Assembly: GCF_963678635.1 (NCBI RefSeq) | Contig: NC_087063.1 | Span: 13,647,006-13,711,005 of the forward strand | From: Symsagittifera roscoffensis | Lineage: Eukaryota > Xenacoelomorpha > Acoela > Convolutidae | Reading direction: 5' to 3' | Length of the DNA stretch: 64,000 nucleotides | In this document: positions 1 to 12,269 of the stretch, piece by piece | Numbering within the stretch: position 1 is the first letter of the stretch | How the letters are laid out: each line of letters starts with the position of its first letter | Notes under the pieces: generated by a model | Seen by the model: the letters and a program-made list of their open reading frames with translations, nothing else | Told to the model about the DNA's origin: nothing | The model's database searches: none | Position numbers and translations under genes: made by a program

Positions 1-2040
1 TCTAGTTCTTGCTTTCTCAGCTTACTCGTATGATCCAGTAAAATCCTGTATCCAGTAATTATGAGAAAAACATCCATGTCTTATCTACTCTTCAGTTTTG
101 CATTTGAAAATAACGCCAGGAAAAGGCAGCACTGTAATCTACGATTGTTGGCAGATTTAGAATGATTAGTTTGAGCTATTTCTCCAGTTCTATTTTTTTT
201 AAACTTGTAGTGGAGTCATCAAATCTTTCCAATGGAGTTTGTAAAAATAAGGCGTTACTTGACACCAAATGATGCATGTGAAATTGACATTCCCACCAAA
301 AAATTTTTGTATCAATTTTTTTTGAATCAAGCTTATTATTATAGTAAAGTTATCAGACATTCTGAAGACTTTTCTTGGCAAATTTTTGAGAACAGTTCCT
401 CATATGACTATTTAAATCAATTCACAGAAAGCACAAACTTGGCAACAGGCAGAAATTTAAAAAATAATAACAACTGCATTTTGAAAACTAAATACTAACA
501 CAACACTAAATGTTAAGACTGCCTATTTCAGAATCTTAAGTATTTTTTTTTGTAAATTTGAAGACAAAAATTTGTTTTGATTTGTTTTTCGGCAAATATT
601 CTTCCTGCAAGCATTTTAGATTCAGAGTGTTTAAATTTTCATGTAGTCACGCTTCAATTGAAAAAAAAGCTTCAATTAGAAATGGTTTCTGAGTGAGCCA
701 GACTTACCGTTGTTAATAGAAAAACTGATAAAACCAAAGTTGGTCAGAATGCTCGTAACCTGAAACCCTAATAAATGTGCGAAATTGATTCCAATTTTTT
801 TTGCAGAAAAAACCAGAACCGAACACAATTCTTCTGCCAATTTCTCCGAAAGTTAAAATTGTGCTTATCGTACTAAATTCAGTTTTTGTTTAACTGCAAA
901 TTACAATGAGCAGCATGTTTTTGGAAGTCTTTTTTTTACATAGCGTTAACTAAGTTTAAACACCATAGTCAGTTCAAGTCCGGCGTGATTTTCTCATAGA
1001 GTAATTTCGGATAAATTACACCGTTTGCTCATCACGCTATCTTATTTTTGGCCGAATAGGTTGATGCAACTTCTTAGTCTAATACCGATCCTAATCTTTC
1101 TCTTATATCTCATAGTCTCAATAGATCTAGTATATACTGGTATTTTTGCGAGGTTTAGAATCAAGAAAGAGCAACTGCTTGCTAAGTTAAATTTATTTTT
1201 CTCTGGCTGAAACTATAAATAGTTTCAGCCCAACAATTTTTGGTAAGTTTTAGTCATGGATCATGATTGGTTAGTTCTAAGTCTTTTTACAGAGGTAATT
1301 ATTTAAGAATATGATTTGATATAAACAATACTTGTTTTGAATTGGTTGCAATAGTTATGGTCGGCTTTTATTCATAATTTGAGAAAAACTTAAAAACATC
1401 TCCGAAAAAGTTGTTATTCATCCATAATCGGTCAAGCTAACTACAAATGAGGTTATTTACAGTTCTTAACTTCTAAAAAAATTATGGACAATCACTAATT
1501 GACAGAATACAAAACAGAAACATTCAAAATTTTCTAATCTTTTTCCGCATGGTGACTTGCCTAGTTTTTGCAATCACAAACCGATCTTAATTGTCGAAAC
1601 TGAGGTAAGCACCTGACCAGGAGGTAAAACACCTTCGACAAAACAAATAGAAAAAAGGCTACCATTTAACTGCACAACTGGTCAAAGTGAACTTAAACAC
1701 GTTTGAAAAGAAACCAAAAACAATGAAAAAAATTTAAATACAAATTTCACTCGAATGTCAAGTTAATTAATATAGTGGGACAACAATTTTTCAATCATTT
1801 TTCTCGAGTTGAACAATTTTTCTTTACCCACCCCACATGACATACGAATGAATTTTACTCAGTAATCGTTGATTTTACGAAGCTATGCATGAAGAGTGTG
1901 TTTGAAATGGGATACTAACTCATATACCAATTTTCAAGGCAGTTAGGAATAGTAGAAAAAAAGTTTAATTTGAAGAAAAAAATGCAATTCGGGGTGGGGT
2001 GTGGTGAGGCGGGGGGTTAAAAGTTTTTTGTTGAAGACCT
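1..2040. other. Non-coding stretch downstream of the helicase gene
   Basis: I recognise no gene here. The sequence is AT-rich with many A and T runs and only short open frames. A near-perfect 26-bp palindrome lies at about 1204-1229 (arms GGCTGAAACTAT). A short hydrophobic open frame from the ATG at 1063 could be a signal-peptide first exon, but I found no partner exon. The end nearest 2040 must hold the 3' untranslated region of the minus-strand helicase. Confidence 0.6.
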
Positions 2041-2043
2041 CTT

Positions 2044-4998
2044 TCACAGTAAATCATACTTCGCCAGCCACTCTGGTTGGACGGCCGTTACATTGCACAT
2101 CTGGTTACCGTTACATAACGTCAACATATCCTGGAATATGACCCACTGGGGCGGACATGTGAACAGACTCGATTTGCGCGAGATATACGCCGACTCAAGG
2201 TCACTATTTGTACGACGGTAAAGGTTTCCTTTTTTCGAATGCTGAATAAGTTTAGCCCGGTTCATGAAGAACCCGCTGAGAACAGCTTGTTGCACTTTAG
2301 TGCGGTCGTTTCCACAAGATCGGATTTCACCGTGCGTTTTTCTGACTACATACTGTAGGTTCTTTTCTACTTCTAGAGCCTCCTCGAGGGCTTGTTGATT
2401 CACGAAGTTGCGCCTGCTCCATTGGGGGTCACAGTCGTTGTTGAACCACTGTTTGAAAACCTCGTAGTAGGTCAGCATGTCGCCTTTCAGACAGGGTTGC
2501 GCATTAAATATGGTCAAAACCAAAATTATGATAGTCGGATAACTGGTAATATCTATACAAGGATAACCAAGGTTATCTAACCAAGTCAATTCAAAAATAC
2601 GGAAAAAACGTATAAAAATGCTGAAAATTATCGAAATTGCAAAACTAGAAGTTATCAAAAAACAACTTGAGCAGCATAAATAGACGGTTGCAAAAACGCT
2701 TCAATTAAAATGTGTTAACGGCGCAGCCCTGCCTTCAGCCTGGCTCAAAGCCTTCTTTGCTGCGTCAGCTTGTTTCTGGAATTTTCTGGGACGATAGAAT
2801 AAATTCTGACTGAAGTTATTGATCATGGCTAGAATGATGATCACCTCTTTAGAACATTCAAGGTCAATGGACGTTAGAAGAATCTTTGCTAGTTGCGGCT
2901 CCAAAGGTATCTCAATCATCCGTCTCCCAATTGAAGTTATGTTTCCAGACTGGTCAAGCGCTTCCAGTTGTGCCAAAACTGCCTCAGCTTCGCGGATTGA
3001 ATCAAGATTTGGTTTATCCATGAAATCAAACCGCTGCACGTCTGAAATACCTATCGATTTCAGAAGCAAGACTACTTGGCTTAGCTGAACCCGCATAATT
3101 TCTGGAACGTTTATTTCGTCAAATCCCTCATAGGTCGTTTTCCTATAAAGTCGATGACACTCGCCTGGTTGTGTTCGACCGGCTCGACCTTTTCGCTGAT
3201 TAGCTTGAGCTTTGGATATTTTAACAGGAGTCAGACTGTCTGTTTTGGTCCGGGGGTCGTATTTTTTCTGTTTGACGTACCCGCAGTCGACCACGTATTT
3301 GACACCATCGATTGTGATTGAAGTCTCGGCTATGTTGGTGGCAAGAATGATTTTTCTTCTTTGAGGCGAGGGAGGCTCAAAAAGAAGATCATTATCATTT
3401 CGATCAACTGCTCGGTGCAGCTGTATAATCACGTAATTCATGCCTAGAAAAACATTATCACAAGATGATTGCTTATATATACAAAAATGAGATCCAAAAC
3501 AAAAAGATATTGTTGTTCAGCCCTTGATTCAAAAGATCAACACAATAAAACGCATGGAGGCCTCTGCAGTATGACTAAAACTACCTTTTTGAAAAATTGG
3601 TGAAAATATTTTTGTGCAGTCCCGCAAGGGTGGATTTTCAAACTTTTAGAGATTGTTATAGGCCGACGAACAGGTCGATTTCCGAGGAAAAAAGGCTATC
3701 GGGTCAATAGATTGAGTACATGTTGAATTCAGCAAATTTATGAAATGAGCAAAATCGCACTCAACCAAAAGCTCATGCTGAAACTTCTACGCGCATCATT
3801 CTTCATGAAAGAAATGACGATTTAAGATAGTTTATAGAAACCTGTTGCTGGTGAGCCGAGCAGCACTTGCTGTATTTCTTCTGCAGCGTCTTCGATTTCC
3901 TCTTTTCCAGTCATGAACGCCAGAATATCTCCAGGATCGTTTCCCCAGTGGATTCCAACCACCTTCTGGACAACTTGGTGAGTCATGCTTCGGAGAATTA
4001 CATCCTGGTCGAGGTAAGAAACCTGAACATCGTACTGTCTACCTGGAATTTCGTACGAAGGAGCGTTGTCGAAATACTCTGCAAACTTTCCGGAATCCAT
4101 AGTGGCGGAAGTCACAATGACCTTGAGATCCGTTCGTTTTTTCAGAGCTTGTTTGACGAGTCCAAAAATGGTGTCCATGTTCAGAGTTCGTTCATGCACT
4201 TCGTCAAGAATAATAGCCGAATAGTCTCGCAGATTGTCTTCTTTGAGACATTCGAGTAGAAAAATGCCGTCGGTCATGAACATGATTTGAGTGCTGTCGT
4301 CACCTTTCTTGTCGTGTCGGATTTGATAGCCGACCTTGGTACCAAGAGGTGATCCAACCTGTCAAAATATAGTTTATCATCAATAGCTCTTTATGATTTA
4401 AAAAGTTTTCACTTAGAACTTGAGTGTTTGAAAACTCGAGTTGAATAAAATTTGATACAAAACAAAAGACATCACAGATGTTTTTTTTTGCATGAATTAT
4501 TAAATTACATGTCATTTTTCAAAACAATTTTTTTTTTCAAAAAAACAAGCCTTTTACTAATAAAAACCATTGAGATTCATAGTCACGTGAGACAAGCAAG
4601 CTTCAATACATTAAATAAATCCTGGTGATTGTTGAGCTCAATGTTGTTCGGATTAAACATGCTTTTGAATAGAACAAAATATTCTTTTTGAATCTCACCT
4701 CTTGGGCGACCCGCTTCGCCAAGGATTTGGCAGCCACCCGACGAGGCTGTGTGCACGCGACCTTCAGGCACCCTAAGTCATCCACTAAATACTGGGGGAG
4801 TTGAGTGCTTTTGCCACTTCCAGTTTCCCCCCGTAACACCACCACCTGGTTTTTAAGAATTGTGTCCAAAATTGCGGCCTTGCGTTCCGTTATTGGCAGT
4901 TCTCTTCTCTGTTGATCGATAGAAGTTGCGGGGTTCCGTCGATTGTTTCTGCTATGATTGCTTTGAAACCGCCTGGCTTGTGGAGGATTCTGCACGCC
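2044..4998 (-). CDS. DEAH-box ATP-dependent RNA helicase, four exons, 5' end missing
   Basis: ATP-driven RNA helicase of the DEAH/RHA group; relatives unwind or remodel RNA in spliceosomes and ribosome assembly. Exons, all in frame: 4998-4699, 4358-3842, 3443-2733, 2483-2044 (655 visible residues, TGA stop). Motif I GETGSGKST is at residues 57-65, motif Ia TQPRRVAAKS follows, motif II reads DEVH at 152-155, motif III SAT at 184-186, motif V TNIAETSITIDG near 308 and motif VI QRKGRAGR near 350. The HA2 (winged-helix/ratchet) region and the C-terminal OB-fold (RSCG, SGFFMN, PQWVIFQ) are present. Introns 1 and 2 are GT-AG; intron 3 is read as GC-AG. The visible part is core-only; a methionine and any N-terminal extension must lie upstream, because the first exon opens at an acceptor (TTAG/GGC) in phase 0. 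The C-terminus stops soon after the OB-fold, shorter than DHX8. DHX8/35/40-like is my best reading, and which orthologue is unresolved. Confidence 0.93.
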
Positions 4999-5199
4999 CT
5001 AAGAATGAATTTGTGTCCAATAGAGGACTTCAAATGAGACTATTTTGTTCCTAACAAATTTTTTTTGTCTCCAAAAGTACAGAAGAGCCATAATATAAGG
5101 CCCCGAAGTCTTGAAAATATTAGAAAAAATTGTGTACTTGCAAAACTCCGAAAAATGAAAATGGAAACAGTAGCCATTTTCTGGGCAAGGAGCACAGAA

Positions 5200-6545
5200 T
5201 GTTCCGACGATAGTAAACATTGCAAGAAACTCAAGAAAAAAATTGTCTCAAAACAAAAATTTATTTCCAAACGACCGAAAAAAAATGGTTTCCAATCCAC
5301 CATAGTAAACATTGCAATAAAAATCAAGAAGAAAACTGTCTCCGAACAAAAACTTATTTCCAAACGGCCGAAAAAAACTTGTTTCCAATCGATCATAGTA
5401 AACATTGCAAAAAAATCAAGAAAAAAAATTATATCCAAAAATAGAAATTTATTTCCAAACGGCCGAAAAAAACTTGTTTCCAATCGATCATAGTAAACAT
5501 TGCAAAAAAATCAAGAAAAAAAATTATATCCAAAAATAGAAATTTATTTCCAAACGACCGAAAAATGTTTGTTTCCAATCGACCATATTAACGTTGCAAA
5601 AAATCAAGAAAAAAATTGTCTCCAAAAATAGAAATTTATTTCCAAATGACCGAAAAAAGTTTTTCTCCAATCGACCATAGTAAAATTTGCAAAATTAAGA
5701 AAAAATATTGTCTTCAAACCATATTAAACATTGCAAAAAAATCTAAGACAGAAAAAAACTGTCTCCAAACAAAAATTTATTTCCAAACGACCAAAAAAAA
5801 TTGTTTCCAGTCGACCAAAGTAAACGTTGCAATAAAAACCAAGAAGAAAATTGTCTCCGAACAAAAACTTATTTCCAAACGGCCGAAAAAAACTTATTTC
5901 CAATCGATCATAGTAAACATTGCAAACAAATCAAGAAAAAAAAATTATATCCAAAAATAGAAATTTATTTCCAAACGACCGAAAAATGTTTGTTTCCAAT
6001 CGACCATATTAACGTTGCAAAAAATCAAGAAAAAAATTGTCTCCAAACAAAAATTTTTTTCCAAACGACCGAAAAAAAAATTGTTTCCAATCGACAATAG
6101 TTAAAATCGCAAAATTAAGAAAAAATATTGTCTTCAAACCATATTAAACATTGCAAAAAAATTGAAGACAGAAAAAAAATTGTCTCCAAACAAAAATTTA
6201 TTTCCAAACGACCAAAAAAAATTGTTTCCAGTCGACCATACTAAACATTGCAATGCAAATCAAGAAAAAATTGTCTCCGAACAAAAACTTATTTCCAAAC
6301 GACCGAAAAAAACTTGTTTCCAACCGAGCATAGTAAACATTGCAAAAAAATCAAGAAAAAAAATTATCTCCAAAAATAAAAAATTATTTCCAAACGACCG
6401 AAAAAAAATTGTTTCTAATCGACCATAGTAAACGTTGCAAGAAAATCAAGAAAAAAATTGTCTCCAATCAAAAATTTATTTCCTAACGACCGAAAAAAAT
6501 TTGTTTCCAATCGACCATAGGAAACATTGCAAAAAACAGAACAAA
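5200..6545. repeat. Minisatellite, unit about 92-95 bp, roughly 14 copies
   Basis: Each unit contains TTTCCAAACGACCG, then TTTCCAATCGACCATAGTAAA, then CATTGCAAAAAAATCAAG, then TCTCC(A)AAACAAAAA. CAAACGGCCG recurs at 5361, 5456 and 5551 (spacing 95). A higher-order repeat is visible: a variant with ACCATATTAAACATTGC appears at about 5718 and again at 6139. The array lies immediately 5' of the first visible helicase exon, so in its first intron or promoter region. Open frames of 70-150 codons run through it on both strands only because the unit is A-rich and nearly stop-free. Confidence 0.9.
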
Positions 6546-8985
6546 GTTTCTTTCAATTTGTTTCAAAATTTAGACCCGAAGATGGCAATAAATTTTAAAG
6601 CATTCAAAAATTCTAAAACGGCTTTCTGTGGATTTGTAAGAAGCTGTAGGTTACACCTCAACCGCGCAAAAGTTTATTGTTCCGGGTTCCGACCATTGAA
6701 AATGGGGAGTAACTTTGTATTCGGGTGTGTTTTAGTTTTTTTTTCCACGCAAAACCAGCTACCACATATAATCACCGGACAAGTCTGAGTGATATTATAT
6801 CATACTGAAAACATTTTAGTCGTGATTTGAACCATATTAAAAAAAATTTCAGTGTCGAGAAAAACCGGTTTGAAATTTTTGATTTTTGGTCTAATTTCGA
6901 GCTAATTAGTAAGCTAGTTATTATTTGCAATAGCTTATTTAAATTTAATTTGAGCCGCGAAAACTTAGTTTTACTCAAGTAAAGGTAGTTTTTGTAGTTT
7001 TAAGCGCAATTTTATGAATGAAAAACTTGAAAATTCAAAAAAATTCTAATCTTAAAAAAATTTTTGAATTTTTTTTCTTGTTTTTGTAATCTTTTTCCTT
7101 AAAAACTGTTTTCCCATTGACCTATTTTAATATGACTCTCAAATATGCCTAAATTCTATTTTTTCGCTCAGATTTTTTTAATCACAACATGCAGAAAAAA
7201 ACCGACACCAATTTGAGAAAACATTTTTGCTTTTTTTAAGACTGTGGTCGGAACATTCGGTCCTAGATGCACAGTAACCTGCTATCTTTGTTTCATTCGG
7301 AGTTTTCTGCTTCGTTTTTTTCTTATCCATTGTTTTATGCATGGAAAGTTCATTTTTTACCGCTTTTTCCAATCGTTTGATAGATGAATTCACGTAATCA
7401 TCAGGTCGGAAATTACTTGAAATTATCTACAGATTTAACAGAAATTGAAAATAGTTCTTCTCGAATAATAAGCAACATTTACCGCTCATTTACCAGATAT
7501 TTGCAAAATGATATAATTCAACTGTTAGGCTTATGTGAAATTTGCACTTAGAAGCGGTATCTCCCCTTTTTGCAACAGGGGTCGAAAATAGAATAGAAAT
7601 CCCAATTTTCATCCCATAAAAGATATCAGGGATAAACCACCCAATTGATTTAGGGGGGAGGAAATATGACTTTGAGAATACCTTTTAGATTTATATAGAG
7701 AAAATTGATCAAAAAATACGTTAGTTGAGGTTACTATCAGCATTCAAATGCAATCCAGCATAAAAATTGTGACAACCAATTTTGTGTTCGCGTTTGTTTG
7801 AAGTGCATACATTATACAAAATTAATTTTCAAAATTAATAGCTACTACCCGGGTTGAACTCAATACACCGAAACTGCTTATCATACAATTCCATACAACA
7901 AAAATCATTATCATACAATTCCATACATCAAGTGTATGGAGAAAATGCTTGTCATACCATTTTCATACATTTTCGAAAAACAATAGAAAAAAAATTATAC
8001 CCATTTCTGCGGCTTTTTGAGAACAGTTGAACAGAGTGGTGACAAAAAAAACTGATGTGAATTTTTTTTTGAAAAAATGCTTGCCATACTATTTAACGTT
8101 GTCATGATGCAATGAAACTTGGCGTGATGAACAAATCGACGACTCTGAACAGATTTGTTCTTCATACTTTACAGTGTAACATCACGCATTTAGCCATAAT
8201 AACACGTAAAACAAACATAAAACTCGGTATTTTTAAAGGAGGACTGGAAAAGAGCCATAAGCTTCCTTCAACCATTAGGAACGATTTCTAAGAAGGATTA
8301 AATCTCCGCTTACGCATTATTAGAGAAATATATCGCACGTTAACTTCCCAAATCGGCCAAAATGTCAATCTTTAAACCCACACAACTTTACGGAAAATGA
8401 TCACAAGTGAAAATATATATTTTTTCAAAATTAAGCTCAGGACAGCAATACCTTTTGAATGGTATGAAAAAAAAATCCGTCAAAAATGACTGGTAAAAAA
8501 GTTGAACTTTGCCTGAAGTAAAAAAAAACACCCCGAACACAAATATTCCGTTATTTTCGAAACGAAAATCGGAACAATAATTTCATTGCAGTTAGGTCAA
8601 ATTTAGACAACCTTTTTCTAATGCCGGTAATAAAAGTAGACAAATTGAATTCTAAAGCAGACAAGTTTTAATCTCAACTCTGATTGGTCGAGAGAATTAA
8701 CGCAGACAGAAAAGTAGAATCAACGATAGCAAAACAAAATCTCAAATATAGCAAAAACCTCACATACAACTATCGTTAAATAATTGACTACAGATATTTA
8801 AAATCTCCAAGAAGTGGAGAAAAACTACTTTTCGGGAGTTATTATTATTTTTTTTATAAATATCGAAAAAAAATTCAATATTATAAGTCTACAGTACAAC
8901 TCCGGTGAGTTGCCCGGCCCGATTAGCTCTCAATTTTACCTAAAAACATTACCAACATGACGGGAACTCGTCTCTATCTGCCGCC
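6546..8985. other. Intergenic stretch with dispersed-repeat fragments
   Basis: No gene is recognised. Pieces shared with other places in the window include 6670-6750 (matches, inverted, 9800-9880, 10340-10410, 10880-10950, 30620 and 41870), a segment at 6785-6880 that resembles 45455-45560, a short element end at 7235-7285 with GGTCGGAACATTCGG, the CATACAATTCCATAC motif at 7880-7970, and a decayed copy at 8262-8580 of the dispersed element best seen at 31858-32397. A lysine-rich open stretch on the minus strand (7428-7270) has plausible splice sites but no recognisable identity. Confidence 0.5.
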
Positions 8986-8989
8986 TCAA

Positions 8990-9125
8990 GGTTAGGTCGG
9001 CGGTGTGTCACGGAGATGAATACCCGGATAGCCGAAAAACAAGTTCATTCCGGGATAGCCGCGAAATAAATTTGTTCTCGGATAGCCGAAAAAAAAAAAT
9101 CCCAGATAGCCAATTTTTTTGTTTC
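8990..9125. repeat. Decayed end of an inverted-repeat element carrying GGATAGCCGAAAA repeats
   Basis: About three units with the core GGATAGCCGAAAA recur here, preceded by TGTCACGGAGATGAATACCC. The same lead-in and units are seen at 34213-34370, where they form one end of a larger element. Only this end is visible here, so it is a fragment. Confidence 0.65.
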
Positions 9126-9449
9126 TTGTTTTTCCTTCATAGTTGTTGATTATTGCAGTAACCATATTCATATTTTGGGTCTCTTTAACGATTTCCCCCT
9201 TTTGTAAAAGGGGGTATTTGTTACCAGGTATAAAAACCTCATTCTTAACCGTTGATTTTTTTAGGGGGTATTCTTTACTAAGGGAGGGAAAGTAATTAAA
9301 AAGATTCCATATTTGAAACACACAACCAACAAATACTAATAAACACAATTTTTTTCTCGTTGTTTTCCTATTTAAAGTACCCTCTCCCTCCCCCCAATCA
9401 TCCCACAGTTAGACCCACCATTATTCCTTTTTTTTCTCCTCCAACTTAG

Positions 9450-9730
9450 CCTGAACAGGGTTGCGTGGAGGAGGGGCGGGCGGCGGGGTCAAGGAGATTA
9501 CTAAATCACCATCTTCTCAACCCCAACAATTACATTACACCTAAATTTTGTAGCCCTAATTTGTTTGTTTGCTGGGGAGGGGCAATGTTTACACACATTG
9601 CCCCTCCCAAGCAAACAAAGAAATTAGGGCTACAAAACTTAAGTGTAAAATATTGTTGGGGTTGAGAAGATGGTGATCTGGTAATCTCCCTGACCCCGCC
9701 GCCCGCCCCCACCTCCACACATCCCTGTTC
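9450..9730. repeat. Palindrome with arms of about 135 bp
   Basis: The two halves are imperfect reverse complements centred near 9590. AACAGGGTTGCGTGGAGGAG on the left answers CTCCACACATCCCTGTT on the right; GGGGCAATGTTTACACA at the centre answers CATTGCCCCTCCCAAGC. The whole could fold into one long hairpin. The central part is the same hairpin that repeats in the 541-bp array beginning here, so the array may have grown from a foldback element. Confidence 0.85.
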
Positions 9731-11160
9731 AAAAAAGGGGATATTTTTCGAGGGGGTTGGAGCTTGGGAGGAGTGTAATAGATAGGGATGAGAAAAAATG
9801 AAGAAAAAAAACTAAAATACACCCGAATACAAAGTTCTTCCCCATTTTCAATGGCCGGAACAATGAACCGAACCCGAGAAAAACTATTTCTCACATGCCC
9901 AAAAGTATTAATTAAAAAAACTTGCACAATTTGGGCTAAACCTTGAACAGCAAATTTTTCTATTTCATCAAGAAGAAAAGTTAATCTTTGCATCTAGACA
10001 AGGATTCGAAGTTCTAGAGAGATCAAAAAGTGTTTTGGGAAATTGATTATTCAAGTGCTTCCGGCCGATTCAACAAAATTATACAATTTTTGAGACCTAC
10101 TTTGTTTGTTTGCTGGGGAGGGGCAATACTTACACGCATTGCCCCTCCCAAGCAAACAAACAAATTAGGGCTACAAAACTTAGGTGTAATAAATTGTTGG
10201 GGTTAAGAAGATGGTGATCTAGTGATCTCCCTGACCTTGCCGCCCGCCCCCACCACCACACATCCCTGTTCAAAAAGGGGATATTTTTGGAGAGGGTTGG
10301 ACCTTTGGAGGAGTGTAATTGATGTGGATGTGAAAAATTGAAGAAAAAAAACTAAAATACACCCGAATACAAAGTTCTTCCCCATTTTCAATGGTCGGAA
10401 CAATGAACCGAACCCGAGAATAACTATTTCTCCCCATGCCCAAAAGTATTAATTTAAAAAATTTGCACAATTTGAGCTAAACCTTGAAGAGCTAATTTTT
10501 CTATTTCATCAAGAAGAAAAGTTAATCTTTGCAATTAGCCAAGGACTCGAAGTTCTAGAGAGATCAAAAAGTGTTTTGGGAAATTGATTATTCAAGTGCT
10601 TCCGGCCGATTCAACAAAATTATACAATTTTTGAGACCTATTTTGTTTGTTTGCTGGGGAGGGGCAATACTTACACGCATTGCCCCTCCCAAGAAAACAA
10701 ACAAATTAGGGCTACAAAACTTAGGTGTAATATATTGTTGGGGTTGAGAAGATGGTGATCTGGTAATCTCCCTGACCCCGCCGTCCGCCCCCACCTCCAC
10801 ACATCCCTGTTCAAAAAAGGGGATATTTTTCGAGAGGGTTGGAGCTTGGGAGGAGTGTAATTGATGGGGATGTGAAAAAATGAAGAAAAAAACTAAAATA
10901 CACCCGAATAAAAAGTTCTTCCCCATTTTAAATCGTCGGAACAATGAACCGAACCCGAGAAAAACTATTTCTCCCCATGCCCAAAAGTATTAATAAAAAA
11001 AATTTGCACAATTTGGGCTAAACCTCGAACCGCAAATTTTTCTATTTCATCAAGAAGAAAAGTTAATCTTTGCAAAGTTCTAGAGAGATCAAAAAGTGTT
11101 TTGGGAAATTGATTAATCAAGTGCTCCCGGCAGATTTAACAAAATTATACAATTTTTGGG
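9560..11160. repeat. Tandem array of a 541-bp unit, about three copies
   Basis: The motif TTTGTTTGCTGGGGAGGGGC recurs at about 9561, 10102 and 10643, a spacing of 541 bp. Each unit carries the TTTGTTTGCTGGGG hairpin, a G/C-rich block (CCGCCCGCCCCCACC), AAAACTAAAATACACCCGAA, CGGAACAATGAACCGAACCC, and AGTGCTTCCGGCCGATTC. The third copy ends at about 11160 with small deletions. No coding function; open frames on the minus strand are echoes of the repeat. Confidence 0.9.
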
Positions 11161-12265
11161 ACCGATGAAAATTAGAAACTGCTTTTCCTCTCCGCTTTCC
11201 GTACGAAAAGAAAGAAACTCGCTAAGCTTTTATGTACAAAATTTATTTAAAAAAGCCTGTGTCTTTGTATTTTTTTAAATTCTGGAACTCTTCATGATCG
11301 ATTTCAAAACTTGGATCATGCCGGAACTCTTGAAAATTTTTTACGAGCCCCGTAGCAAGTTGGTTTCATTACACAGAGTGTTTTTCCCGAAAATTTCTGA
11401 AAAGTATTGCGAGAAACATTTTTAAAAAAAATTGGCCCTGCCTTTCACAGCCAGTCGGCTGTTCCACCTACCTTTTCTGCCCTTTAATGAACTAAAAAAT
11501 GATGTTATCTGGGACATACCAATAAGTGCGAAAATTGGATCAACAGAGGGTTTGTCGCCAAATCCCGATTGACATTCAACTTCGACTATTATCTCGCGGT
11601 GAACCAGTTCCAAAAATGACGAACAAAATAATTTATCTATTGAAAACTATTTTCTGAAAAAGATCTATTCAAAGAGTGACTCGGATTTAAATCAATCGAG
11701 AATTTACATCAGATTTTTATGCAACCCTGAAAGAGTCATTTATTCTCAAAATTGTATTTGCAAGGAGTCAGCGTGATTTAGAAAAAACTTCTGAAAAACA
11801 TCGAAATTCGTTTAACTGAAAACTTTTTCTGCTAAACAAACAATTCTTCAAAAAAACAATTTGACATTTTTCCCATTATTTTACTTATTCCCGATTTTGC
11901 TGTCTCAAAATTGGTCGGAGAATTTTTTTGACCTTACATGACCTGTTTTTTTGCTAATTTCGTCAGATAATAAGTTTGGAACAAAATTAAAGAATTTATA
12001 ACGAAACCGAAATGGCTTCGATCGAACATTGCTTGATGCGTAGTTTTAAACCACGTCCTTCTCGACTTGCAAGTAGTCGAACCAAAAGCTGGTGACAATG
12101 TTAGTGACCAGTTCCAGTCCAACTTCTAAGCGTTCTATTAAATTTCCAACAATTTTGTCCGACAAACTGAGCAATGAGGTGGAATGAACCTACATTCGCA
12201 ATTTCTGAGAAAGCTGGAAGACTTCACAGAAACAGCAGACTGTCAAAATAAAACGGATATAATCT
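11161..12265. other. Stretch without a recognised gene
   Basis: No family is recognised on either strand. On the minus strand an open segment around 11640-11510 ends at a GTATGT donor-like site and could be an orphan exon, but it has no recognisable domain and no partner exon. The rest is AT-rich and unremarkable. Confidence 0.4.
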
Positions 12266-12269
12266 ATTT

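Noticed and set aside
1025-1210. Hydrophobic open frame resembling a signal peptide
   Set aside because: Possible first exon (GT sites follow), but no second exon or family support was found.
5040-6530. Long lysine/serine-rich open frames on both strands in the ~95-bp repeats
   Set aside because: They exist on both strands because the unit is A-rich and stop-poor; they follow the repeat period and have no domain.
7270-7428. Lysine-rich minus-strand stretch with acceptor and donor-like sites, as a possible 5' exon of the helicase
   Set aside because: Its end phase (1) does not fit the phase-0 acceptor of the first visible helicase exon, and its donor coincides with a dispersed-element boundary.
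9465-10944. Glycine/proline-rich frames in the 541-bp array
   Set aside because: Echoes of the repeat and its palindromes on both strands; no start, splice or domain support.
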